A stretch of 61,381 nucleotides of DNA from Fidelibacterota bacterium (GCA_947476895.1 CANJRX010000012.1:1-61381), one strand, 5' to 3'. Shown: positions 33,322 to 42,422, numbered from the stretch's first letter. Notes: generated from the sequence alone by a model not told the origin. Program-made: numbers and translations.

Positions 33322-35499
33322 ATGACGACGACGCAAGCTCACGCCCAAGCCAAATTTCTGGAAGGATGGGCGCATCACCAGAAGGGCCGCGTGCGCGAGG
33401 CCTGGGCGATTTATCAAGACGTCCTCAAAATTGATCCCGATCACTTCCCCGCTCTGCACATGGCCGGCATTATCGCCGCCCAGGCGCAGCAGCTGGATGT
33501 GGCGGTCGATCTTTTTGGCCGTGCCGTCGAGGCCGACCCCAATAACGCCGACGCTCACTTCAATCGCGGCAACGCGCTGAAGGAGTCCAAGCAGCCTGCC
33601 GCTGCGATCGCCAGCTTCGATCGCGCCATCAAACTGCGGCCGAATTTCGCCGAAGCGCACAACAATCGGGGTAACACTCTTAAAGACCTGAAGGACTACC
33701 AAGCCGCTGTCGACAGTTACGACAGGGCCATCGCGCTCAAGCCCGACTATATCCACGCCCATTACAATCGCGCACGCGCGCTCACATTAATGAAGCGCTT
33801 TCCGGCTGCGCTTGAGGGTTTTGAAAGAGCGACCCGTCTAAACGCATCCTTTGCAGAGCCTTTGCACGGCAGTGGGCAAGTTCTGGCCGAGATGCGGCAG
33901 TTCCAATCCGCCATCGATCACTTCGATAAAGCGATCCGCCTGAAGCCCGGGTACGCCGAGGCTTATAACAGCCGCGCTGCCGCCTTGATGGAACTGAAGC
34001 AATACGATGCAGCCCTGGTCACGCTTGATCAGGCCATCACTCAACAAAGCGACCTTGTCGAGGCAATCGTCAATCGCGGTAACGTGCGGGCAGAGTTGAA
34101 GCGGCACGCGGAGGCCATCGCGGACTATGACCGCGCCCTCGCCCTTGATCCTATGCAGGTCAGCCTTCATGGCGCACGACTTCACGCCAAAATGAATATT
34201 TGCGATTGGCGAGATCATGACCGTGACACCGCTGCGGTGTTGGAAAGAATAGCGCGCGGTGAAAAGGCGGCCGCGCCCTTTCAGTGCCTGACGTTCACGG
34301 ATTCACCTGACGTCCAGCGCAGAGCCGCAGAAGTGTGGGCTGCCGACATCCCCCGCACACCTACGCCGCTTCCGAAACGCGCGCGCGGTGAGAAAATCCG
34401 CATCGGCTACTTCTCGATGGATTTCCGCCAGCATCCGGTTGCCGTGTTGGTGGCGGGACTTATTGAAAACCACGACCGCAGCAAGTTTGAGATTTACGGA
34501 TTTTCCTACGGTCCCGACACCCAGGATGCCATGCGCAAGCGATTGGAAGGCGCTTTCGATAGGTTTATCGACGTGCGCGATAAATCAGATTTCGCGGTCG
34601 CCGCTCTTGCCCGGGAAATGGAGATCGATATCGCTGTAGACTTGGGCGGCTTTACCAATGCGGCTCGCACCGGCATCTTTGCGCAGCAAGCAACACCCAT
34701 TCAGGTCAATTATCTCGGCTACCCCGGAACGATGGGTGCGCCGTATTACGATTACATCGTCGCTGATCGCACTGTTGTACCCGAAGATGTAAAGCAGTAT
34801 TACGCCGAGAAAATCGCCTATCTGCCCCATTGCTATCAGCCAAACGACGATTCACGTATCATCGGTGATCAGGTGTTTTCGCGTGGGGATCTTGGCCTGC
34901 CGCCCGGCGCGTTTGTGTTTTGCTGCTTCAATAACAACTTCAAAATCACACCGCAGATTTTCGATGTCTGGATGCGCATTTTAAAGCGCGTTGAGAATAG
35001 TGTGCTGTGGCTGCTGGAAGACAATCCCACCGCCGCCGCCAATCTGCGCAAGGAAGCTGAACAGCGCGGCATCGCGCCGGAACGTCTCGTGTTTGCAGGC
35101 CGCGCACCGCAAGGCGAACACCTGGCCCGCCACAGCGCTGCCGACTTGTTTTTAGATACCCTGCCCTATAACGCCCACACCAGCGCGAGCGACGCGCTGT
35201 GGGCCGGCTTGCCGCTACTCGCTTGCATGGGCACGTCTTTCGCGAGCCGCGTGGCCGCAAGCATCCTAAAAGCTGTGGAGCTGCCAGAACTCGTTACTGA
35301 TAATTTGGCCGATTACGAAGTCCGCGCGGTCGCCTTGGCGACAGAACCCGGCCTGCTGAATGAAGTGAAACAGCGGCTTCTCGCGAACCGCCTTACTGCG
35401 CCACTCTTCAATACTGGCTTATATGCCAGAGCGATCGAGGACGCCTATACGCGCATGCTAGCGCGTCTTCACGCCGGCCAACCACCCGAAGATATTTAG
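33322..35499 (+). CDS. TPR protein with SPINDLY/OGT-type glycosyltransferase domain (GT41)
   Basis: A 725-residue protein. Residues 1-300 hold about seven TPR units (AYNSRAAALMELKQYDAALV pattern) that present substrate proteins. The C-terminal half is the GT41 catalytic region with KIRIGYFSMDFRQHPVAVLV, the conserved QVNYLGYPGTMGAPYYDYI, LPYNAHTSASDALWAGLPLL and a UDP/GDP-sugar-binding region. Bacterial relatives glycosylate flagellins, adhesins or secreted proteins on Ser/Thr. Likely targets here are the neighbouring secreted proteins, or flagellin if the flagellum is retained. No ribosome site is obvious. No nucleotide-sugar genes are nearby. Confidence 0.88.
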   Translation: MTTTQAHAQAKFLEGWAHHQKGRVREAWAIYQDVLKIDPDHFPALHMAGIIAAQAQQLDVAVDLFGRAVEADPNNADAHFNRGNALKESKQPAAAIASFDRAIKLRPNFAEAHNNRGNTLKDLKDYQAAVDSYDRAIALKPDYIHAHYNRARALTLMKRFPAALEGFERATRLNASFAEPLHGSGQVLAEMRQFQSAIDHFDKAIRLKPGYAEAYNSRAAALMELKQYDAALVTLDQAITQQSDLVEAIVNRGNVRAELKRHAEAIADYDRALALDPMQVSLHGARLHAKMNICDWRDHDRDTAAVLERIARGEKAAAPFQCLTFTDSPDVQRRAAEVWAADIPRTPTPLPKRARGEKIRIGYFSMDFRQHPVAVLVAGLIENHDRSKFEIYGFSYGPDTQDAMRKRLEGAFDRFIDVRDKSDFAVAALAREMEIDIAVDLGGFTNAARTGIFAQQATPIQVNYLGYPGTMGAPYYDYIVADRTVVPEDVKQYYAEKIAYLPHCYQPNDDSRIIGDQVFSRGDLGLPPGAFVFCCFNNNFKITPQIFDVWMRILKRVENSVLWLLEDNPTAAANLRKEAEQRGIAPERLVFAGRAPQGEHLARHSAADLFLDTLPYNAHTSASDALWAGLPLLACMGTSFASRVAASILKAVELPELVTDNLADYEVRAVALATEPGLLNEVKQRLLANRLTAPLFNTGLYARAIEDAYTRMLARLHAGQPPEDI

Positions 35500-35692
35500 G
35501 CGCGGTGATACCGCGCTGCAATCTACCGTCAGCCCCAATCCGCTCTAGGTAGATTCCGAACCCACACCCGACACAACCTTAAGGGCGCACGAGCATTGTG
35601 CACGAGTAGCGTTGTGAGCCAGGCCGGTGCCAGGGCACAGCCAAAACTCTTAGCCAAAACAATTTGGTTAAAAACACCTTGGAGAGTCCCCC

Positions 35693-36709
35693 ATGACTCG
35701 ATTTGCAATGAATCGCTTTTCAAACATTCTATTGGCTACGACTGCCCTCGCCGCCGTGAGCGCCTGTTCGAGCAACGATGCGCCCAAGACAGTCGATACT
35801 CCCGTTGTGGTTACGCCGCCCGTCGTCGTCACGCCGGCTGGATCCGAGCTTACGCTGGCTAACACGGCGGCCGGTACGTCACTCGCCGTAACCGCGCGCC
35901 AGGGCCTTGAAGCCTTCAATTTTACGAATGGTGCAGCTGCAGCATCGGAATCAGCCGCACCCGCCGGTTCGTTTCAGACCAATCCGACAGCGTCCTACGT
36001 AAAGACCGCAACCGGCTTTAACCTCACGCTGCCGAGCGGCAGAACTGCCAACATTGTCACCACCGCAGGCTCCGCACAGACCACGACGGGTCCGCAGTCC
36101 TTTCCTATCGGTTCGGGCGCCACCCAAACTTCGCAGCGGTTCCAGACGACGGTCAATGGCGGCACCAATCAGGTCAACGTCTCTGTGACCAATGCCACAA
36201 ACTCAAATCTGCAGAATGCGACCTACGGAACCTGGGTTGAGTCTGCTTCACTCAACTCTCCAATCTCGGCTGGCACCTTCGCAACGGGTGTTGTTTCGAC
36301 ATCCGTGCCGACCACCGGCACCGCCACCTATAGCGGACAGCTGACCGGCTTTGCGACGACGCCCGCCATTGGCGTCACCATCACCGGCGGCGCGGTTGCG
36401 CTGAATGCTAACTTTGCTGCCAACACGATCAGCGGCGCAGTCACCAACATCACGACCCAACGCGGCGGTGTGACCCCGCAGCTCGGGACGATGAACAGTG
36501 TCAACCTCACCAGCGGCACCATCTCTGGTTCGACCTTCTCAGGAACTGCCGCTGCGGCTGCGACGGCCGGAACGATGGCCAATGTTACGGGTTCGACAGG
36601 CGTCTTCGGCGGCAAGTTCTACGGCCCATCGGCCGCAGAAGCTGCGGGTAGCTTGACCTTGACCGGAGGCGGCAACACCGTCGTCGGCGTATTCGGCGCG
36701 AAGAAATAG
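35693..36709 (+). CDS. Transferrin-binding-protein-like surface lipoprotein (TbpB C-lobe type)
   Basis: A 338-residue lipoprotein. The lipobox is LAAVSAC followed by SSND, so a lipid anchor is expected. A low-complexity proline/valine linker follows (TPVVVTPPVVVTP), then a Ser/Thr/Gly/Ala-rich beta domain. The last 35 residues, GVFGGKFYGPSAAEAAGSLT then GVFGAKK, are the hallmark of the TbpB beta-barrel domain (FYGPxAAExGG..FGAKK). Known members bind transferrin, haem or haemophores and are exported by Slam; no Slam gene is in the window. GGAG eight bases before the ATG. Function here is unproven. Confidence 0.82.
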   Translation: MTRFAMNRFSNILLATTALAAVSACSSNDAPKTVDTPVVVTPPVVVTPAGSELTLANTAAGTSLAVTARQGLEAFNFTNGAAAASESAAPAGSFQTNPTASYVKTATGFNLTLPSGRTANIVTTAGSAQTTTGPQSFPIGSGATQTSQRFQTTVNGGTNQVNVSVTNATNSNLQNATYGTWVESASLNSPISAGTFATGVVSTSVPTTGTATYSGQLTGFATTPAIGVTITGGAVALNANFAANTISGAVTNITTQRGGVTPQLGTMNSVNLTSGTISGSTFSGTAAAAATAGTMANVTGSTGVFGGKFYGPSAAEAAGSLTLTGGGNTVVGVFGAKK

Positions 36710-36772
36710 ACCAATCCTGGTGGGATTGCCGGCGGCAGTCCCACCAATTTGCGCAAAATGGAGTTGATTTAG

Positions 36773-36943
36773 ATGGCTAAAAACCAAGAAGCGCATAAGG
36801 CCGGTGGCGGCATTGGTGGAAAAACCAAACGTGACGCGAGTGCTGCAAAGAAAGCGCGGCGCTCAGCCAACATGGCCACGCGCGCGGACGAAAACCGCAG
36901 CCGCCAAAAAGGCACTCACTCAGCTCCCAAAGCCAAGAAGTAA
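36773..36943 (+). CDS. Small basic protein of unknown function
   Basis: A 56-residue protein of about 35% Lys/Arg/His beginning MAKNQEAHKAGGGIGGKTKR and ending in SAPKAKK. GGAG nine bases upstream supports the ATG. The composition resembles small alanine/lysine-rich histone-like or nucleic-acid-binding proteins. It follows the TbpB-like gene by 63 bases and ends 2 bases from the convergent solute-binding protein, a tight fit that supports a real gene. No domain is recognised. Confidence 0.6.
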   Translation: MAKNQEAHKAGGGIGGKTKRDASAAKKARRSANMATRADENRSRQKGTHSAPKAKK

Positions 36944-36945
36944 GC

Positions 36946-37764
36946 TTAAGGTTTCATGCCCGCCGGTGCGACTTGCGATGTGGTAAGGCCCACGTCGTCA
37001 AAAGCCTTGCGAATGACACCGGAGGCTTTCACCTCTTCGATGAAATCGCTGACATAAGCGCGTGCGGCGTCGTGGCCTTTGGGCACGGCGATAGCCGTCG
37101 TGGAGTTCCAGAAGCCGCCTTCCAGGATACGCGAGCCGGGCAGCAACGAGGCCAAGCCTGAAATGGTTTCGCGGCCCAGGGCAATCGCGTCGATCTTGCC
37201 CGCCTTCATCATGTCGGCGGCTTCGTCCACGGACTTCACCGAGATATGCGTGGCCTTGGTGGATGCGGCATTAGAAGCCCGGAACGTCGTCGTGCCGGGA
37301 ATGCCACCAATGCGCACACCTTCACGGTTGGCTTCTTCGAGCGTTTTGATCTTCGAGCCCGGCGCAACCAAGTACGTGCTTTGCAGAAGATGGAAGGCAT
37401 TGCCGAAGTCGACGATCTTTTTACGCTCATCGTCCACAGGCATCACTGTGACGTCCCAAGCCTTCGTGTCGGCGGCTGCGGTGATTTCACCGCTGGCGTT
37501 ATAGGCGACGTATTCCACCGGCACGCCGAGTTTGTCGGCCAACATTTTGCCTACGACAATCGACACGCCGCGATACCCGCCGGCTGCATCTTTGATCACA
37601 TAAATAGCGGACGGCGTCGGCGCCACGGCAATGGCCACGCGCAATTTTCCGGTGGGGGCGAGTTGCTGTTTCACGTCCTTAGAGACCTCAGCTGCAGTAA
37701 CGGTTTGCGACAGACACATTGCCGTCACCAATGCGGCAACCGTGCGCAAGATAATCGATTTCAT
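36946..37764 (-). CDS. Periplasmic solute-binding protein, family 3 (amino acid type)
   Basis: A 272-residue exported binding protein. The signal peptide ends AMCLSQTVTA, followed by a two-lobed domain with GKLRVAIAVAP, GYRGVSIVVGKMLADKLGV and a GGIPGTTTFRASN loop, typical of amino-acid-binding proteins (PF00497). No permease or ATPase gene is adjacent, so it is an orphan or partners a distant ABC transporter. GGGAGAG seven bases upstream of ATG. It lies downstream of three M20 peptidases on the same strand, separated by a terminator. Confidence 0.87.
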   Translation of the reverse strand: MKSIILRTVAALVTAMCLSQTVTAAEVSKDVKQQLAPTGKLRVAIAVAPTPSAIYVIKDAAGGYRGVSIVVGKMLADKLGVPVEYVAYNASGEITAAADTKAWDVTVMPVDDERKKIVDFGNAFHLLQSTYLVAPGSKIKTLEEANREGVRIGGIPGTTTFRASNAASTKATHISVKSVDEAADMMKAGKIDAIALGRETISGLASLLPGSRILEGGFWNSTTAIAVPKGHDAARAYVSDFIEEVKASGVIRKAFDDVGLTTSQVAPAGMKP

Positions 37765-37827
37765 AGAATGTCTCTCCCGAGCCTTGTTGCTGCCACTCTA
37801 CCCCACAGATCGATCCGGAAAAACAAA

Positions 37828-37860
37828 AACGGCGCCGCTCTTTACGAGACGGGCGCCGTT
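37828..37860 (-). terminator. Rho-independent terminator after the first M20 gene
   Basis: AACGGCGCC (37828-37836) pairs with GGCGCCGTT (37852-37860), and on the reverse strand TTTTTGTTTTT follows. It terminates the peptidase gene upstream and separates it from the solute-binding protein. Confidence 0.88.
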
Positions 37861-37882
37861 AAATTGCATCAGGCTTAAGGCC

Positions 37883-39181
37883 TTATTCCATGCCCGTGAC
37901 GGCCATGATCAGGCTAAGGCAGGTGGTCATGCCCTTCACCATTGGCTCTTTGGCGACGTCGATCCACTCATCAAGTGAATGGCCGCGGCCACCCGAGTTC
38001 GGGCCGTTCTTGCCGATGGTGATGGCCGGGATGTTCATGCTGAACGGGATGTTGGAGTCCGTCGAGCCATAGCCGTAGTTGGGCTTGTAGCCGCCGGCTT
38101 CCACAGCCGCCGTCGCAATCTGCACGATTTCAGCCGTTTGCGCGATGGTGCCCGCCGGGCGGTCGCCGATCTTCTTGATCTCAACCTTGATCTCGCCTTC
38201 TTTGGTCGAACGCGCGAAGTTTTCGGCCTTCGTGGCTTCCTTCACGATGTTCATGAACTTCTCTTCGACCTTGTTCAACTCGATCGGCGCTTCCGAACGC
38301 ATGTCGATATCCATCCACACGCTGAGCGGAATAGAGTTCACCGACGTACCGCCGCCGATCACGCCAATGTTGAAAGTGGTCTTGGGGTTTTCGGGGACTT
38401 CCATATGCGCCATTTCGGCGGCCGCTTGGCCCAAAGCATACATCGGGTTTACGAGACCGAAAGCGCCATAGCTATGGCCGCCCGGACCGCTGAAAGTTAC
38501 GCGGTAGCGGCGCGAACCTACGCCGCCGGTGGTGATGCCGGCCGCGCTGCCGCCTTCGATGGACATGAAGGCTTTGATTTTGTCTTTGTATTCGCTTTTG
38601 GTGAACAGGTAGCGCACGCCGCGCAGGTCACCGGGGCCTTCTTCGCCGACGTTACCGATGAACAGAATGTCGTCGCGGTGCTTGATGCCGGCGGCATTCA
38701 TTGCACGCACGAAGCTGAGGATGGCTGCCAAGCTAAAGGTATCGTCGCCGATGCCGGGCGAATTGAGGCGCGTACCTTGGCGCTTCACCTTCACGTCGGT
38801 TTCCTTCGGGAACACCGTATCCAAGTGCGCGGCCACGACGACGAACTTGCCGTCGGACTTCGTGCCTTTGTGCAGGCCGATGGCATTGCCTTCGGAATCG
38901 ATATGCACGTTGGTCAGACCGGCGTCTTTCAGCATCGCCTCATAGGCTTTGGCGCGGACTGCTTCTTCGAAGGGCGGCGCGGGAATTTCCGTCAGCTTGA
39001 TGCCTTCAGCGACATAACGGTCGAAGTCTTTATCGATGGTCGCCGCCGCCGCCTTGAACTGCGGGCTGGCCAGAATCTTCTGGACGGTAGCCGCGTGCTT
39101 GGGCTCCGCAGCATTGGCAGAGCCGGCGAACGCAAAGCTCAACGCCAGTACCGCCGTCGATAAACGCAAAGTATTCCGCAT
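37883..39181 (-). CDS. Secreted M20-family metallopeptidase, paralogue A
   Basis: A 432-residue exported peptidase. A signal peptide (MRNTLRLSTAVLALSFAFAG ..ANA) precedes the M20 dinuclear zinc domain with VAAHLDTVFP (metal His near 119), GIGDDTFSLAA (bridging Asp), NVGEEGPGD (catalytic Glu pair near 175) and a C-terminal HSLDEW metal histidine. FSGPGGHSYGAFGLVNPMYA marks the inserted dimerisation domain. Family members remove terminal residues from short peptides or act as carboxypeptidases; a periplasmic location suggests peptide scavenging. Nearly identical in plan to two upstream copies. Confidence 0.92.
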   Translation of the reverse strand: MRNTLRLSTAVLALSFAFAGSANAAEPKHAATVQKILASPQFKAAAATIDKDFDRYVAEGIKLTEIPAPPFEEAVRAKAYEAMLKDAGLTNVHIDSEGNAIGLHKGTKSDGKFVVVAAHLDTVFPKETDVKVKRQGTRLNSPGIGDDTFSLAAILSFVRAMNAAGIKHRDDILFIGNVGEEGPGDLRGVRYLFTKSEYKDKIKAFMSIEGGSAAGITTGGVGSRRYRVTFSGPGGHSYGAFGLVNPMYALGQAAAEMAHMEVPENPKTTFNIGVIGGGTSVNSIPLSVWMDIDMRSEAPIELNKVEEKFMNIVKEATKAENFARSTKEGEIKVEIKKIGDRPAGTIAQTAEIVQIATAAVEAGGYKPNYGYGSTDSNIPFSMNIPAITIGKNGPNSGGRGHSLDEWIDVAKEPMVKGMTTCLSLIMAVTGME

Positions 39182-39214
39182 GATTTAGAAACTCCCCTTT
39201 TTTAAATTTCTATA

Positions 39215-39234
39215 CCCGGTCCTCGGGGACCGGG
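39215..39234 (-). terminator. Hairpin between M20 paralogues A and B
   Basis: CCCGGTCC pairs with GGACCGGG around a four-base TCGG loop; on the reverse strand TATAGAAATTTAAAAAAGG follows. The T tract is weak, so attenuation or partial termination is more likely than a full stop. Confidence 0.55.
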
Positions 39235-39242
39235 CCTCTGAC

Positions 39243-40538
39243 CTATTCCATGCCCGCCATGGCCATGATGACACTGAGGCAGGTCGTCATACCCTTGAAC
39301 ATCGGCGCTTTCTCGACGTCGACCCACTCATCGAGCGAGTGCGCACGCCCGCCGGAGCCCGGGCCATTCTTGCCGATGGTGATGGCCGGGATCCCCATGC
39401 TCCAGGGAATGTTTGAGTCGCTAGAGCCCTCGCCGTAGATCACCTTGTAACCGCCAGCTTGCACGGCTGCGGTGGCGGTCTGCACGATCGGCGCCGTCTC
39501 AGCGATTTGACCGGCCGGACGGTCGCCAATTTTCTTGATGTCGATTTTGATTTCACCCTCTTTGATAGAGCGCGCGAAATTCTCGGCCTTCACAGATTCC
39601 TTGACGATGTTCATCACCTTGGCTTCGACTTTATTGAGCTCTTCAGGTGATTCCGAACGCATATCAACATCCATCCAACCTTCCAGCGGGATCGAGTTGA
39701 CCGACGTGCCGCCGCCGATGACGCCGACATTGAACGTGGTTTTGGGTTCTGTTGGCACTTCGATATGGGCCATCTCGGCCGCGGCTTGGCCGAGGGCATA
39801 CATCGGGTTCACAAGGCCGAAGGCCCCGTAGCTATGTCCGCCTGGGCCGGAGAATGTAAAGCGGTAGCGGCGCGATCCGACACCATTAGTGGAGATACGT
39901 TCGGCAGCGCCCGATTCAATCGAAATATAGTTTTTGATCTTGCCTTTGAATTCGCCCTTTTGGAACAGGTGACGCACGCCGCGCAGATCACCGGGGCCTT
40001 CCTCACCGACCACACCCATGAAGATGATGTCGTCGCGGTGTTTGACGCCGGCAGCGTTCAAAGCGCGCACGAAGCTGAGGATCGCCGCCAAGCTAAAAGT
40101 ATCGTCGCCGATGCCGGGCGAAATGAGGCGCGTGCCTTGGCGCTTCACCTTCACGTCGGTCTCGGCTGGGAACACGGTGTCCAGGTGCGCAGAAACTACC
40201 AGGTATTTGCCGTCGGGCTTGGTGCCTTTGCGGATGCCGATGGCGTTGCCTTCGGCGTCGATGCGCACATCGGTGAGGCCGGCTTCCTTGAGCATGGCCT
40301 CGTAAGCCTTAGCGCGCACCTCTTCCTTGAAGGGCGGCGCGGGAATTTCCGTCAGCTTGACGCCTTCGGCGACATAGCGGTCGTACTCTTTGTCGATGTG
40401 GGCGGTTGCGGCCTTGAAGGTGGGACTTGCGAGGATGCGCTGGACCAGCGCGGCGTTGGATTCAGCGGCCGAGGCCGGTCCTGCGAACGCCAAGCTGAAA
40501 GCAATAAGCGCTGTCGAAAATCTCAAGGAATTCCGCAT
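39243..40538 (-). CDS. Secreted M20-family metallopeptidase, paralogue B
   Basis: A 431-residue exported peptidase with the same zinc ligands as paralogue A: SAHLDTVFPAETD, PGIGDDTFSLAA, GVVGEEGPGD, GHSYGAFG and AHSLDEW. The frame extends upstream, but ATG 40538 has GGAGGG eight bases before it and starts the signal peptide (MRNSLRFSTALIAFSLAFAG). Differences from A and C cluster in the substrate-facing loop around RISTNGVGSRRY and near IYGEGSSDSNIPWSMGI, so specificity may have diverged. Confidence 0.92.
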   Translation of the reverse strand: MRNSLRFSTALIAFSLAFAGPASAAESNAALVQRILASPTFKAATAHIDKEYDRYVAEGVKLTEIPAPPFKEEVRAKAYEAMLKEAGLTDVRIDAEGNAIGIRKGTKPDGKYLVVSAHLDTVFPAETDVKVKRQGTRLISPGIGDDTFSLAAILSFVRALNAAGVKHRDDIIFMGVVGEEGPGDLRGVRHLFQKGEFKGKIKNYISIESGAAERISTNGVGSRRYRFTFSGPGGHSYGAFGLVNPMYALGQAAAEMAHIEVPTEPKTTFNVGVIGGGTSVNSIPLEGWMDVDMRSESPEELNKVEAKVMNIVKESVKAENFARSIKEGEIKIDIKKIGDRPAGQIAETAPIVQTATAAVQAGGYKVIYGEGSSDSNIPWSMGIPAITIGKNGPGSGGRAHSLDEWVDVEKAPMFKGMTTCLSVIMAMAGME

Positions 40539-40580
40539 AACGTCGTCCCTCCCCATATTGATTGTCTTTTATTCATAGCA

Positions 40581-40610
40581 AAACCCCGGCCTCGTGGGAG
40601 GCCGGGGTTT
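40581..40610 (-). terminator. Terminator between M20 paralogues B and C
   Basis: AAACCCCGGCCT (40581-40592) pairs with AGGCCGGGGTTT (40599-40610), a 12-pair GC-rich stem, followed on the reverse strand by TGCTATG. The stem itself supplies the T residues. It ends the paralogue C transcript. Confidence 0.75.
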
Positions 40611-40617
40611 GTGTCGC

Positions 40618-41916
40618 TTACTCCATGCCCGCAACGGTCATGAGGATGCTGAGGCTGGTGGTCATCGACTTGACCATCGGCTCTTTCGCTACGTCGATCC
40701 ACTCATCGAGCGAGTGCGAACGGCCGCCCGAGTTCGGCGGACCTTTGCCGATGGTGATCGCCGGGATGCCCATGCTGAACGGGATGTTGGAATCCGTCGA
40801 ACCATAGCCGTAGCTGGGCTTATAGCCGCCGGCTTCTACAGCCGCCGTGGCCATCTGCACCAGGGCAGAGGTTTCCGCAATCGTTCCGGCAGGACGGTCG
40901 CCGATCTTCTTGATGTCGACTTTGATCTCGCCTTCTTTGGTCGAGCGCGCAAAGTTTTCTGACTTCACCGATTCCTTCACGATGTTCATGAATTTCTCTT
41001 CGACCTTATTGAGTTCGGCTGGAGATTCAGAACGCATGTCGACTTCCATCCACACATCGAGCGGGATCGAGTTGACGGACGTGCCGCCGCCGATCACGCC
41101 AATGCCGAAGGTGGTCTTCGGGTTATCGGGAACTTCCATGTGACCCATTTCGGAGGCCGCCTGGCCCAGCGCGTACATCGGGTTCACGAGACCGAAGGCG
41201 CCATAGCTGTGGCCGCCCGGGCCCGAGAAGGTCACGCGATAACGGCGCGAACCGACGCCGCCGGTGGTGATGCCATTGACGCCGCCCGCTTCGACCGAGA
41301 AGAAGGTTTTTATCTTGTCTTTGTATTCGCTCTTGGTGAACAGATAACGCACGCCGCGCAAATCACCCGGACCTTCTTCACCGACGTTGCCGATGAACAG
41401 AATGTCGTCACGGTGTTTGATGCCGGCCAAGTTCATGGAACGCACAAACGTCAGCAAAGCCGCCAGGCTGAACGTGTCGTCGCCAATGCCGGGCGAATTC
41501 AGGCGCGTACCTTGGCGCTTCACCTTCACATCGGTCTCGGCCGGGAACACCGTATCCAGGTGAGCTGCTACGACGATGAACTTACCGTCTGATTTCGTGC
41601 CTTTGCGCAGGCCGATGGCATTGCCTTCGGAATCGATATGCACGTTGGTCAGGCCGGCTTCCTTGAGCATGGCTTCATAGGCCTTGGCGCGCACTTCTTC
41701 TTTGAACGGCGGCGCAGGAATTTCCGTCAGCTTGATGCCTTCGGCGACATAGCGGTCGTATTCTTTATCGATATTGGCAGCAGCCGCTTTGAACTGCGCG
41801 CTGTTCAGGATGCGCTGCACATCGGCCTTGTGATCGGCCCCCGCGGCCATCGCTGAGCCGGCGAATGCCAGGCTAAGGGCGAGCGTTGCCGCCGAAAGAC
41901 GCAAAGAATTCCGCAT
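40618..41916 (-). CDS. Secreted M20-family metallopeptidase, paralogue C
   Basis: A 432-residue exported peptidase, first of three tandem copies. The frame opens 138 bases earlier, but ATG 41916 has GGGAGG ten bases before it and begins a proper signal peptide (MRNSLRLSAATLALSLAFAG). Zinc ligands and the dimerisation insert are all intact (AAHLDTVFP, GDDTFSLAA, EEGPGD, GHSYGAFG, HSLDEW). Each copy has its own ribosome site and hairpin, so they can be expressed separately. Three homologous periplasmic peptidases in a row indicate recent tandem duplication. Confidence 0.92.
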   Translation of the reverse strand: MRNSLRLSAATLALSLAFAGSAMAAGADHKADVQRILNSAQFKAAAANIDKEYDRYVAEGIKLTEIPAPPFKEEVRAKAYEAMLKEAGLTNVHIDSEGNAIGLRKGTKSDGKFIVVAAHLDTVFPAETDVKVKRQGTRLNSPGIGDDTFSLAALLTFVRSMNLAGIKHRDDILFIGNVGEEGPGDLRGVRYLFTKSEYKDKIKTFFSVEAGGVNGITTGGVGSRRYRVTFSGPGGHSYGAFGLVNPMYALGQAASEMGHMEVPDNPKTTFGIGVIGGGTSVNSIPLDVWMEVDMRSESPAELNKVEEKFMNIVKESVKSENFARSTKEGEIKVDIKKIGDRPAGTIAETSALVQMATAAVEAGGYKPSYGYGSTDSNIPFSMGIPAITIGKGPPNSGGRSHSLDEWIDVAKEPMVKSMTTSLSILMTVAGME

Positions 41917-42422
41917 GACGTAAGAACCTCCCAGATTGAAAAATGTAGATTGAGAATGGGGTGCTGAAGGGCCGATGATAGGGCTTGCGCCCAGCCGGGA
42001 CCATCCTTTTTCACGCCTTAAACGGAAAGCTGTAAGCCCGTGCACCGTACTCACGCGACAGTGATCACCGCTGCCGGCTCAACCGAGTCGATGTGTTACA
42101 GGGTTGCTTAGGGTTCCTTCGTAATCACCCCTGCCCGCGGAGGTCTTGCAAGCCCTTGCGAAATCGCAACATCTAAGCTCGAAAAATGCGCGCATGAAGC
42201 GCTTGATTTCAAGCGACCACAGGAGCAGGATTTTTACGTCCACGCGAAGGACAAGGCCGTCAGGAGGATGCATAAACCGCATGACTCCGCCCAATCGCCA
42301 GCTGTCTTTTTAGACGCCATTTTCATCACACCATTTGCGGCGTTAAACGCCACTTGTTGCACAGGCTCGTGCATTCCATGGCACCTTTAGCCATGGCTTG
42401 AACCTTCGTAAGGGAGGTCTTT
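41917..42422. promoter_or_regulatory. 506-base divergent intergenic region
   Basis: Separates paralogue C from the SPW gene. No credible gene, tRNA or named repeat was seen. It must hold both promoters, but no clear sigma-70 boxes or operator could be picked out by eye. Short open frames here lack ribosome sites and family content. Confidence 0.4.

Noticed and set aside
37979-39163. Long open frame (about 394 codons) on the + strand opposite M20 paralogue A
   Set aside because: It is the antisense shadow of a gene with full M20 motifs and has no domain or ribosome site of its own. High GC third positions keep the opposite strand open.
42079-42294. Short reverse-strand frame in the gap before the SPW gene
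   Set aside because: No ribosome site, no recognisable content, and composition unlike neighbouring genes.
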